Shown piece after piece: positions 1 to 6,127 of a stretch of 6,862 nucleotides of DNA. The stretch comes from Nitrosomonadaceae bacterium (GTDB lineage: Bacteria > Pseudomonadota > Gammaproteobacteria > Burkholderiales > Nitrosomonadaceae), in the NCBI GenBank assembly GCA_919902625.1, contig CAKKRO010000096.1:1-6862 (forward strand). Direction: 5' to 3'. Within the stretch, counting starts at the first letter, position 1. Each line of letters opens with the position of its first letter. Position numbers and translations under genes: made by a program. Below the pieces are notes generated by a model that saw only the letters and a program-made list of their open reading frames with translations, did not search any database and was not told the DNA's origin.

Positions 1-56
1 TTTCTTAATAATTACAATGGATTTGATACGGTATGAAACTTTCTGAAAACCTCTAT

Positions 57-143
57 TGGTGCCGGGAGGGGGAATCGAACCCCCATGAAGTCGCCTTCGC
101 GGGATTTTGAGTCCCGTGCGTCTACCAATTCCGCCATCCCGGC
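57..143 (-). tRNA. tRNA-Leu (anticodon CAA)
   Basis: The minus strand folds into a complete class II tRNA. The 7-bp acceptor stem is GCCGGGA/TCCCGGC, followed by discriminator A and an encoded CCA (57-59). A D-arm region GGCGGAATTGGTAGACGC is present. The anticodon stem is CGGGA/TCCCG around the loop CTCAAAA, which puts anticodon CAA at 107-109. A long variable arm (GAAG/CTTC stem) and a T-arm GGGGG-TTCGATT-CCCCC complete the fold. The long variable arm, A73 and the CAA anticodon identify a leucine tRNA reading UUG. It is transcribed away from queA. It is not a queuosine substrate, because those tRNAs carry GUN anticodons, so its position next to queA and tgt is probably coincidental. I see no clear intrinsic terminator in the 56 bases downstream. 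Confidence 0.97.
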
Positions 144-182
144 AACGCTATTTGTCTGTTTTTTGAATAAACAGAAGGCGCA

Positions 183-211
183 ATTATCACTGAAAACCGG
201 TAGCACAGCAA
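183..211 (-). promoter_or_regulatory. Sigma-70-type promoter of tRNA-Leu
   Basis: Read on the minus strand, a -35 box TTGCTG (206-211) and a -10 box GATAAT (183-188) are separated by exactly 17 bases. They are followed by the GC-rich stretch TGCGCC. A GC-rich discriminator after the -10 is a known mark of stable-RNA promoters under stringent (ppGpp) control; such control here is inferred. Transcription would start near 176, leaving a leader of about 33 bases for RNase P to remove. Confidence 0.7.
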
Positions 212-240
212 GCCGCATGGGCGAGAACATGCTGTACCCG

Positions 241-246
241 TATAAT
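241..246 (+). promoter_or_regulatory. Perfect -10 box (TATAAT) for the queA-tgt operon
   Basis: A consensus TATAAT hexamer lies 7 bases before the queA ATG. At the usual 17-base spacing the -35 position would be TGGGCG (218-223), which matches TTGACA at only 3 of 6 bases, and there is no TGn extension. Transcription from this box would start at about 252-254, so the mRNA would be leaderless or nearly so. A more upstream promoter giving a normal leader cannot be excluded. Confidence 0.5.
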
Positions 247-253
247 AGGCGGC

Positions 254-1288
254 ATGAAAACCCAGGATTTTGATTTTTACCTGCCCGCCGAACTGATCGC
301 ACAATACCCCGCTGAACAGCGTGCCAGCAGCCGCATGCTCTATTTGGATGGCATCAACAATCAACTACAGGATGCTCTATTTTCCGATTTGCCAGGTTAC
401 TTGCGTGCCGGGGATGTGGTGGTTTTTAATGATACCCAAGTGATCAAAGCGCGCTTATTCGGCAAAAAAGATAGCGGTGGCAGGGTGGAAGTGATGGTGG
501 AACGGGTGCTGGATGACCGCCATGTATTGGCGGTCATCCGCGCCAGCCATGCGCCCAAACCGGATTCGAAACTGCTATTGGCGGATGCTATTCCGGTGAC
601 CGTGATCGCCCATGAACAGGAATTTTATACGTTATGTTTTGAGCATGAGAGAACAGTCACCGAATTACTCGAGTGTTATGGGCAATTACCGCTGCCCCCT
701 TACATTACCCGGCCAGCTACTCTTGCGGATGAAACGCGTTATCAAACGGTTTATGCCAGAAATTCGGGCGCTGTTGCCGCACCCACTGCCGGCCTGCATT
801 TTGATGTCAACATGATGAATCAGTTACGTGCAATGGGCGTCATCATCGCCTATGTCACTTTGCATGTCGGCGCAGGTACATTTCAGCCCGTACGCGTTGA
901 AAATATCGCCGATCACACCATGCACAGTGAGACATTCCATATACCCCAGGCCACCATTGACGCCATCCAGCAGGCAAAAACAACCGGAGGACGTATCCTC
1001 GCAGTGGGCACAACATCATTGCGCGCTCTGGAAGCTTGTGCAATGCTGCATCATGGCCAATTGGTTGCAGGTTATGGAGATACCCGTATTTTTATTACGC
1101 CGGGTTATCGTCTGCAAGTTGTGGAGCGGCTATTAACAAACTTTCATTTACCCTGTTCCACGTTGCTAATGCTGGTATCGGCCTTTGCAGGCATGGAAAA
1201 TATTCAGCGCGCCTATCAGCATGCAGTTACAGAGCGCTATCGTTTTTTTAGTTATGGCGATGCCATGCTTATCGAAAGGAAATCATGA
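254..1288 (+). CDS. queA: S-adenosylmethionine:tRNA ribosyltransferase-isomerase QueA
   Basis: QueA transfers and isomerises the ribosyl moiety of S-adenosylmethionine onto preQ1 at wobble position 34 of tRNA, giving epoxyqueuosine. It acts in the cytoplasm, one step after Tgt. The 344-residue product is close to the E. coli length (about 356) and aligns from its first residues (MKTQDFDFYLPAELIAQYP), which supports this ATG. Family signatures in order are VFNDTQVIKARLFG (57-70), GAVAAPTAGLHF (172-183), HVGAGTFQPVR (204-214), GTTSLRALE (252-260), TNFHLPCSTLLMLVSAFAG (295-313) and YRFFSYGDAMLI (329-340). The start is preceded only by a weak AGG four bases upstream. The stop codon overlaps the tgt start as ATGA, so the two genes are probably translationally coupled. 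No truncation or frameshift is visible. Confidence 0.97.
   Translation: MKTQDFDFYLPAELIAQYPAEQRASSRMLYLDGINNQLQDALFSDLPGYLRAGDVVVFNDTQVIKARLFGKKDSGGRVEVMVERVLDDRHVLAVIRASHAPKPDSKLLLADAIPVTVIAHEQEFYTLCFEHERTVTELLECYGQLPLPPYITRPATLADETRYQTVYARNSGAVAAPTAGLHFDVNMMNQLRAMGVIIAYVTLHVGAGTFQPVRVENIADHTMHSETFHIPQATIDAIQQAKTTGGRILAVGTTSLRALEACAMLHHGQLVAGYGDTRIFITPGYRLQVVERLLTNFHLPCSTLLMLVSAFAGMENIQRAYQHAVTERYRFFSYGDAMLIERKS
1275..1280 (+). promoter_or_regulatory. Ribosome binding site of tgt inside queA
   Basis: AAAGGA lies four bases before the tgt ATG, inside the last codons of queA. It supports the start at 1285 and the overlap with queA. Confidence 0.75.
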
Positions 1289-2370
1289 AGTTTCAATTAC
1301 ACGCCACCGATCAGGCAGCTCGCCGAGGCACTTTAACCTTGGCCCACGGCACCGTGGAAACACCTGTTTTTATGCCGGTGGGAACTTATGGCGCTGTCAA
1401 AAGCATGCCCCCTGCTGCACTGCAAGCAACCAATGCACAAATCATTCTAGGTAATACTTTTCATCTGTGGCTGCGTCCTGGTCTGGAAGTAATCAAAGCT
1501 CATGGCGGATTACACGGCTTTATGGGCTGGCACGGTCCCATACTGACCGATTCGGGTGGATTCCAGGTTTATAGTCTGGGTGATTTGCGCAAAATTACCG
1601 AACAAGGCGTTCAATTCAGATCGCCGGTCAATGGTGACAGTTGCTTCCTGTCGCCGGAAGAATCCATGCATATCCAGCGTACACTCAACTCGGATATTGT
1701 CATGATATTTGATGAGTGCACGCCTTATCCGGCTGATGAAGCCATTACCCGTATTTCCATGGAACTCAGCCTGCGCTGGGCGGAACGTTCCAAACAAGCG
1801 CATGGGGATAATCCCAATGCTTTGTTTGGCATCGTGCAAGGCGGTATGTATGAGTATCTGCGCGACCAGTCATTCGCTGGTTTGCACACCATCGGTTTTG
1901 ATGGTTATGCCATTGGCGGGTTATCGGTAGGAGAACCCAAGGCAGATATGCGGCGCATCCTTAAACATACCGCACCACTCCTCCCCGCCGATAAACCGCG
2001 CTATTTGATGGGTGTGGGCACACCGGCCGATATTGTCAATGCGGTAGCGCAGGGCATCGATATGTTTGATTGTGTACTGCCCACGCGCAATGCCCGCAAT
2101 GGGTGGTTGTATACACGCCAAGGCATTATCAAATTGCGCAATAGTCAATACCGCCTGGATACATCCCCTCCCGATGAACAATGCGGTTGCTATACCTGCC
2201 GGCATTTTAGCCGCGCGTATCTGCATCATTTGCAGCGCATCAATGAAATGCTGGGTGCGCATTTAAATACTGTGCACAATTTGCACTATTATCAGCAATT
2301 GATGACAGAGATTCGTACAGCGATTGAAAACAAACAATTTGAAGAATATGCACAAGAATTTCTGGCATAA
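1285..2370 (+). CDS. tgt: Queuine/preQ1 tRNA-guanine transglycosylase Tgt
   Basis: Tgt swaps guanine 34 for preQ1 in the GUN-anticodon tRNAs for Asp, Asn, His and Tyr, the committed step of tRNA queuosine formation. The 361-residue protein aligns with E. coli Tgt (375) from its first residue (MKFQL), with no gap that I noticed. The base-recognition/catalytic aspartate D89 sits in LTDSGGFQ. The nucleophilic aspartate corresponds to D262 in GIDMFDCVLPTRNARNG. The zinc site is intact as C300, C302, C305 (CGCYTC) and H331 (NTVHNL). Residue assignments come from memory of the E. coli numbering with a constant offset of two. The C-terminus ends about 12 residues before that of E. coli, after the conserved TIM-barrel part, so this is probably harmless. 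It is coupled to queA by an ATGA overlap and followed after 53 bases by yajC, the common proteobacterial order. Confidence 0.98.
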   Translation: MKFQLHATDQAARRGTLTLAHGTVETPVFMPVGTYGAVKSMPPAALQATNAQIILGNTFHLWLRPGLEVIKAHGGLHGFMGWHGPILTDSGGFQVYSLGDLRKITEQGVQFRSPVNGDSCFLSPEESMHIQRTLNSDIVMIFDECTPYPADEAITRISMELSLRWAERSKQAHGDNPNALFGIVQGGMYEYLRDQSFAGLHTIGFDGYAIGGLSVGEPKADMRRILKHTAPLLPADKPRYLMGVGTPADIVNAVAQGIDMFDCVLPTRNARNGWLYTRQGIIKLRNSQYRLDTSPPDEQCGCYTCRHFSRAYLHHLQRINEMLGAHLNTVHNLHYYQQLMTEIRTAIENKQFEEYAQEFLA

Positions 2371-2423
2371 GCGGTCATCATGCTAATATGTGCCTTTTTT
2401 AATCAAAGTTTCTGGAGAATATT

Positions 2424-2888
2424 ATGCTGATTAGTGACGCATTCGCCCAAGCCGCGACATCAACGCAATCTGATGCTAGCTTGATAAGCTTATTACCGAT
2501 GGTCGGTATACTCATCATTTTTTATTTCCTGTTGATTCGTCCACAATCAAAACGTGCAAAAGAGCACAAGCTGATGGTGGAAGCATTGCAAAGAGGCGAT
2601 GAAGTGATCACTAACGGTGGCCTATTAGGTTTAATCGTTAATGTGAGTGAGAGCTATGTCATTGTTGAAGTAGCACCTGGCATAGAAGTCACCGTACTCA
2701 AAACTTCAGTGCAAACCCTGTTACCCAAAGGATCTCTGAAGAGTATCGAACCCTCAAAAGGCGGCAAAACACAAAAAACCAAAACAGCTAAAACAGCCAC
2801 TGCTTCAGAGAACAGTAAAACTGAAGAATCAAGCGAAGCTGCCACCAGCAAAGATGATGAAGCCGAGAAAACTGGTGAGAAGAAATAA
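2424..2888 (+). CDS. yajC: Sec translocon accessory subunit YajC, with extended charged tail
   Basis: YajC is the small single-span membrane subunit that associates with SecDF and SecYEG at the inner membrane. The start is set by GGAG (2414-2417) six bases before the ATG and by the family-typical beginning MLISDAFAQA. One membrane segment covers about residues 20-38 and ends in the characteristic FLLIRPQSKRAKEH. It is followed by the conserved cytoplasmic domain GDEVITNGGLLGLIVNV and the IEVTVLKTSVQTLLPKGS region, ending near residue 105. The 154-residue protein is longer than E. coli YajC (110). The extra 44 or so residues are low complexity, without aromatics: basic at 111-127 (five Lys, no acids), then acidic at 129-148 (eight Asp/Glu, two Lys). 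The gene lies between tgt and secD, as is usual. Confidence 0.96.
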   Translation: MLISDAFAQAATSTQSDASLISLLPMVGILIIFYFLLIRPQSKRAKEHKLMVEALQRGDEVITNGGLLGLIVNVSESYVIVEVAPGIEVTVLKTSVQTLLPKGSLKSIEPSKGGKTQKTKTAKTATASENSKTEESSEAATSKDDEAEKTGEKK

Positions 2889-2973
2889 TTATCGATTATA
2901 AAGAACGAAATCACTATTCGATCACCCGCCGCTGTATGTTTTTTACCTTTTATTTAATACTGAACTGATAACC

Positions 2974-5046
2974 ATGAACCGCTATGCACTTTGGAAATAT
3001 CTGATTATTGCGGTTTCACTTCTTCTCGGGCTGCTTTACACGCTGCCAAATTTTTACGGCGAATCACCCGCAGTGCAAATTTCTCCCTTACGGGTTTCTG
3101 CAAGTGCGGACACCGCCTTGCTACAACGAGTTGAAGACGCATTAAAACAAGCTAATATCGTTACTGATGGAATTTTCCTGGAGGGAAGCAGTATCAAAGT
3201 ACGCTTTGCCGATACTGATATACAGATTAAAGCGAAAGACCTTCTGGAATCAGCGCTCGGTAATGACTATGTCATTGCACTGAATCTGCTGCCCAATTCT
3301 CCCCAATGGCTGACAAGCCTCGGTGCCCTGCCCATGTACCTGGGCCTTGATTTGCGCGGTGGCGTGCATTTTATGCTTGAAGTCGATATGGAAGGTGCGC
3401 TTGAGAAATCTCTTGATCGTTACAGTGCCGATATTCGCAGTACGTTGCGTGAACATAAAATTCCATACACAGGCATTGAGAAACACGCCAAAAGACTGAC
3501 ATTAAAATTTCGTGATGCTGAAGCCCGCTCAAAAGCGGAAGCTGAATTAAAGTCAAATTACTCCGATCTCGGCTTCAGTGAAGAAGAAGTCGATAACCGG
3601 TATCACCTCGTTGCTGTAATCAAACCGGAAGCTCGGATACGAATGCAAGATTCAGCGGTAATGCAGAACATCACTACACTGCGCAATCGTGTCAACGAAT
3701 TAGGTGTTGCCGAACCCATTATCCAGAAAGCTGGGGCGGATCGCGTTATTGTCCAGTTACCCGGCGTACAAGATACCGCCAAAGCAAAAGATATTCTGGG
3801 GCGTACAGCCACTCTGGAAATCCGCATGGTCGATGATGAACGTGACCTTGATGCCGCCCTACGTGGCCAAATTCCATTTGGAACTGAACTGTACGAAGAA
3901 CGGGGCGGCAGCCCATTATTAGTCAAGAAGCAAGTATTGCTCACCGGCGAGCGTATCACTGACGCGCAACCGGGCTTTGATAAGGATAACCAACCCGCTG
4001 TACATATCAATCTGGATAACAATGGTTCGCGTATTTTCAAGCAATTAACGCGCGAAAATGTTGGCAGAAGAATGGCCATCCTTTTGATTGAAAAGAATCA
4101 AACAGAAGTCGTCACTGCCCCTGTGATCCGTGAAGAAATCGGTGGCGGGCGTGTCCAGATCAGTGGACGCATGTCGAGTATGGAAGCCCGTGATGTCGCC
4201 TTGCTACTGCGTGCCGGTGCACTCGCAGCACCCATGGATATTATTGAAGAACGGACAGTGGGACCAAGCCTGGGCGCGGATAATATTGCCAGAGGCTTTA
4301 ATTCGACACTTTATGGCTTCCTGGCTGTCGCCATCTTCATCATGATCTATTACATGTCGTTTGGTGTAATTTCAGTCATAGCACTCAGCTTGAACCTATT
4401 GCTATTGGTGGGCTTATTATCCATCATGCAGGCCACATTGACACTCCCCGGAATGGCCGCGCTCGCGCTGACTGTGGGTATGGCTATTGATGCCAATGTA
4501 CTGATTAATGAACGTATTCGGGATGAATTACGCGCGGGTGTTTCCCCGCAACTTGCCATTCATGCTGGATATGAACGTGCATTTGGCACCATTCTGGATT
4601 CCAATATTACAACCTTGATTGCAGGTATCGCTTTATTTGCTTTCGGCTCAGGTCCCGTTAAGGGGTTTGCCGTAGTGCTTTGCTTAGGTATTTTAACCTC
4701 AATATTTACTGCAACCTTTGTATCAAGAGGTATGGTAAACCTGATGTATGGCAGCCGACGCAAGCTTGATCGCGTTCCGATTGGCCAAATATGGATACCC
4801 AAACAAGGTCTGGCTGCCGGTAAAACCATATCTCACGATGATGATGGTATGGATGAAGATGCAACTACCCATACCAAGAAGAAAATTAAGGAACAGAAAG
4901 CGGAAAATATCAAGTCTGAAGTTGGACTGGCAGAAGCTAAAACTGAGACGGATACTAAGGTCGATAGTGATGTTAGAACCAGCGAGAAGACAGCCGCCAA
5001 AGGGAAAGGCAAGCGCAAAACATCTGTTCCCAAACAAACTAAATAG
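2974..5046 (+). CDS. secD: Protein translocase subunit SecD, with long charged C-terminal tail
   Basis: SecD pairs with SecF as a proton-driven RND-type membrane machine that assists late steps of preprotein export through SecYEG. The N-terminus MNRYALWKYL aligns with the E. coli start, which fixes this ATG. One membrane helix (about 8-24) is followed by a large periplasmic region holding GLDLRGG (124-130) and the conserved LLRAGALAAPMDIIEERTVGPSLG (411-434). Five more helices lie between about 445 and 586. The conserved motif GMAIDANVLINERIRDEL (502-519) includes D506, at the place of the essential aspartate (D519 in E. coli). The family core ends near residue 605. Some 80 further residues form a cytoplasmic, aromatic-free tail with an acidic patch (621-630), a mixed middle and a Lys-rich end. 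The protein has 690 residues against 615 in E. coli. No Shine-Dalgarno is seen upstream; the 85-base gap after yajC is AT-rich. Confidence 0.97.
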   Translation: MNRYALWKYLIIAVSLLLGLLYTLPNFYGESPAVQISPLRVSASADTALLQRVEDALKQANIVTDGIFLEGSSIKVRFADTDIQIKAKDLLESALGNDYVIALNLLPNSPQWLTSLGALPMYLGLDLRGGVHFMLEVDMEGALEKSLDRYSADIRSTLREHKIPYTGIEKHAKRLTLKFRDAEARSKAEAELKSNYSDLGFSEEEVDNRYHLVAVIKPEARIRMQDSAVMQNITTLRNRVNELGVAEPIIQKAGADRVIVQLPGVQDTAKAKDILGRTATLEIRMVDDERDLDAALRGQIPFGTELYEERGGSPLLVKKQVLLTGERITDAQPGFDKDNQPAVHINLDNNGSRIFKQLTRENVGRRMAILLIEKNQTEVVTAPVIREEIGGGRVQISGRMSSMEARDVALLLRAGALAAPMDIIEERTVGPSLGADNIARGFNSTLYGFLAVAIFIMIYYMSFGVISVIALSLNLLLLVGLLSIMQATLTLPGMAALALTVGMAIDANVLINERIRDELRAGVSPQLAIHAGYERAFGTILDSNITTLIAGIALFAFGSGPVKGFAVVLCLGILTSIFTATFVSRGMVNLMYGSRRKLDRVPIGQIWIPKQGLAAGKTISHDDDGMDEDATTHTKKKIKEQKAENIKSEVGLAEAKTETDTKVDSDVRTSEKTAAKGKGKRKTSVPKQTK

Positions 5047-5061
5047 CAGTAATCGGTTAAT

Positions 5062-5068
5062 AAGGAAG
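5062..5068 (+). promoter_or_regulatory. Ribosome binding site of secF
   Basis: AAGGAAG lies five bases before the secF ATG, in a 27-base gap after secD. This strong site contrasts with the absence of one before secD. Confidence 0.75.
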
Positions 5069-5073
5069 TAACT

Positions 5074-6012
5074 ATGGAATTTTTCAGATTTAGCCGTGAC
5101 ATTCCCTTCATGAGTTGGAGACGGTCAGGGGCTGTCATTTCAATCGCAACATTTATTCTTTCTGTTTTCTTTATTGCTACAAAAGGATTAAATCTTGGTG
5201 TGGATTTCACCGGTGGAACTGTTCTGGAAGTCAGCTATAGTCAAACAGCAGATCTCGGGAAAATAAGAGATGTGCTGGCTGATCTCAAAATGTCCGATGC
5301 CAGTGTACAGAACTTCGGTACCTCTCGGGACGTTCTAATCCGTTTACCCATTAAGCCAGAAATTTCCAGTGCGCAACTATCTGAAACCGTTCTTAGCGCA
5401 CTGAGGCAAGCTGATTCCTCTGTAGAAATGAGACGGGTAGAATTCGTCGGCCCGCAAGTTGGTCAGGAATTATTAGAAAATGGCGCCCTTGCCTTATTAT
5501 TTGTTTCACTGGGTATCGTTGCCTATCTGGCTATGCGATTCGAGTGGAAATTTGGCATAGCAGGCATCATCGCTAACTTGCATGACGTCATTATTATCCT
5601 TGGCTTCTTTGCGTTTTTTCAATGGGAATTTTCACTCACTGTATTAGCTGCAGTATTGGCCATATTGGGTTATTCTGTGAATGAGTCTGTTGTTATTTTT
5701 GATCGCATTCGAGAAAATTTCCGTAAACTTCGCAGAGCATCTGTCACACAAGTGATTGATAATGCCATCACACGCACTATGGCACGCACAATCATCACCC
5801 ACGGCAGCACTCAAATGGTCGTTATCGCCATGCTTCTATTTGGCGGGGAAGTGCTTTACTATTTTGCCTTGGCTTTAACTATCGGCATTCTGTTTGGCAT
5901 CTACTCATCGATTATGGTTGCCAGCTCAATTATCATGCTGCTGGGAGTCAAACGTGAAGATCTCGTCAAACTGGAGAAGAAACCGCTACAGGATGAAGGT
6001 GCAGTCGTATAA
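5074..6012 (+). CDS. secF: Protein translocase subunit SecF
   Basis: SecF is the second half of the SecDF pseudo-dimer, with six membrane helices and a smaller periplasmic domain. The 312-residue length is close to that of E. coli SecF (323). The first helix covers about residues 19-37, followed by LNLGVDFTGGTVLEVSY (39-55), the SecF counterpart of the SecD DLRGG element. RRVEFVGPQVGQEL (120-133) precedes helix 2. Conserved membrane residues are visible in IANLHDVIIILG (166-177, with H170 and D171), GYSVNESVVIFDRIRENFRK (199-218) and TRTMARTIITHGST (233-246, with R238). At the position where E. coli has an intramembrane aspartate (NDS), this protein has glutamate E204 (NES). The acidic function is kept, and I believe this variant occurs elsewhere in the family. 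The ATG and the MEFFRFSRDIPFMSWRR start are well supported by the ribosome binding site. Confidence 0.97.
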   Translation: MEFFRFSRDIPFMSWRRSGAVISIATFILSVFFIATKGLNLGVDFTGGTVLEVSYSQTADLGKIRDVLADLKMSDASVQNFGTSRDVLIRLPIKPEISSAQLSETVLSALRQADSSVEMRRVEFVGPQVGQELLENGALALLFVSLGIVAYLAMRFEWKFGIAGIIANLHDVIIILGFFAFFQWEFSLTVLAAVLAILGYSVNESVVIFDRIRENFRKLRRASVTQVIDNAITRTMARTIITHGSTQMVVIAMLLFGGEVLYYFALALTIGILFGIYSSIMVASSIIMLLGVKREDLVKLEKKPLQDEGAVV

Positions 6013-6058
6013 GAGCTTCAGTCATATTAGTCAAAGTAACCCAAAAGTATATTAATCT

Positions 6059-6092
6059 TAAGCAGGAATCGTTACCTGATGATTCCTGCTTA
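6059..6092. other. Perfect 12-bp inverted repeat after secF
   Basis: TAAGCAGGAATC (6059-6070) and GATTCCTGCTTA (6081-6092) are exact reverse complements around a 10-base loop. In RNA this makes a stable hairpin 46 bases after the secF stop codon. Neither side carries a run of T, so it is not a canonical intrinsic terminator. It could weaken read-through into dedA, protect the 3' end of the sec mRNA from exonucleases, or be a protein-binding palindrome. Its place between two co-directional genes suggests the end of the sec transcript. Confidence 0.7.
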
Positions 6093-6113
6093 GTCATTGA
6101 GCCTCAACAAAAC

Positions 6114-6118
6114 AAGGT
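6114..6118 (+). promoter_or_regulatory. Ribosome binding site deciding the dedA TTG start
   Basis: AAGGT lies nine bases before the TTG codon used as start. No ATG or GTG with a comparable site is available near the conserved N-terminus, since the next in-frame Met is residue 25, inside the first hydrophobic stretch. Confidence 0.5.
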
Positions 6119-6127
6119 AAAACCAAC

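Noticed and set aside
1..56. Possible terminator for tRNA-Leu or the end of another gene
   Set aside because: Only a loop-less palindrome (ATACGGTAT) and scattered A/T are seen; no stem-loop with a T-tract and no supported reading frame.
12..302. Minus-strand open frames across the tRNA and the spacer
   Set aside because: They run through the tRNA-Leu gene and have no family resemblance or ribosome binding site; the tRNA fold explains this stretch.
57..1288. Functional link between tRNA-Leu and the queuosine genes
   Set aside because: Queuosine is placed only in GUN-anticodon tRNAs (Asp, Asn, His, Tyr). A CAA leucine tRNA is not a substrate.
2381..2389. Extended -10-like sequence (TGC TAATAT) before yajC
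   Set aside because: It matches TATAAT at only 4 of 6 bases and has no matching -35 box. Co-transcription of yajC from upstream is the simpler reading.
2953..2960. Possible -10 (TTTAAT or TAATAC) before secD
   Set aside because: No -35 element at 16-18 bases; AT-rich sequence produces such hexamers by chance.
3603..4079. A 158-codon minus-strand open frame inside secD
   Set aside because: It is fully inside a conserved coding gene, Arg/Ser-rich as expected for an antisense reading, and shows no recognisable domain.
4723..5210. Overlapping open frames, mostly minus-strand, under the SecD tail and secF start
   Set aside because: They are antisense or shifted readings of A/G-rich Lys/Glu codons. 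The SecD frame continues in phase from the conserved core to a stop followed by a good secF ribosome binding site.
6028..6055. Possible dedA promoter (TAGTCA ... TATTAA)
   Set aside because: Both boxes match the consensus at only 4 of 6 bases, and the transcript would begin inside the hairpin; not convincing without mapping data.
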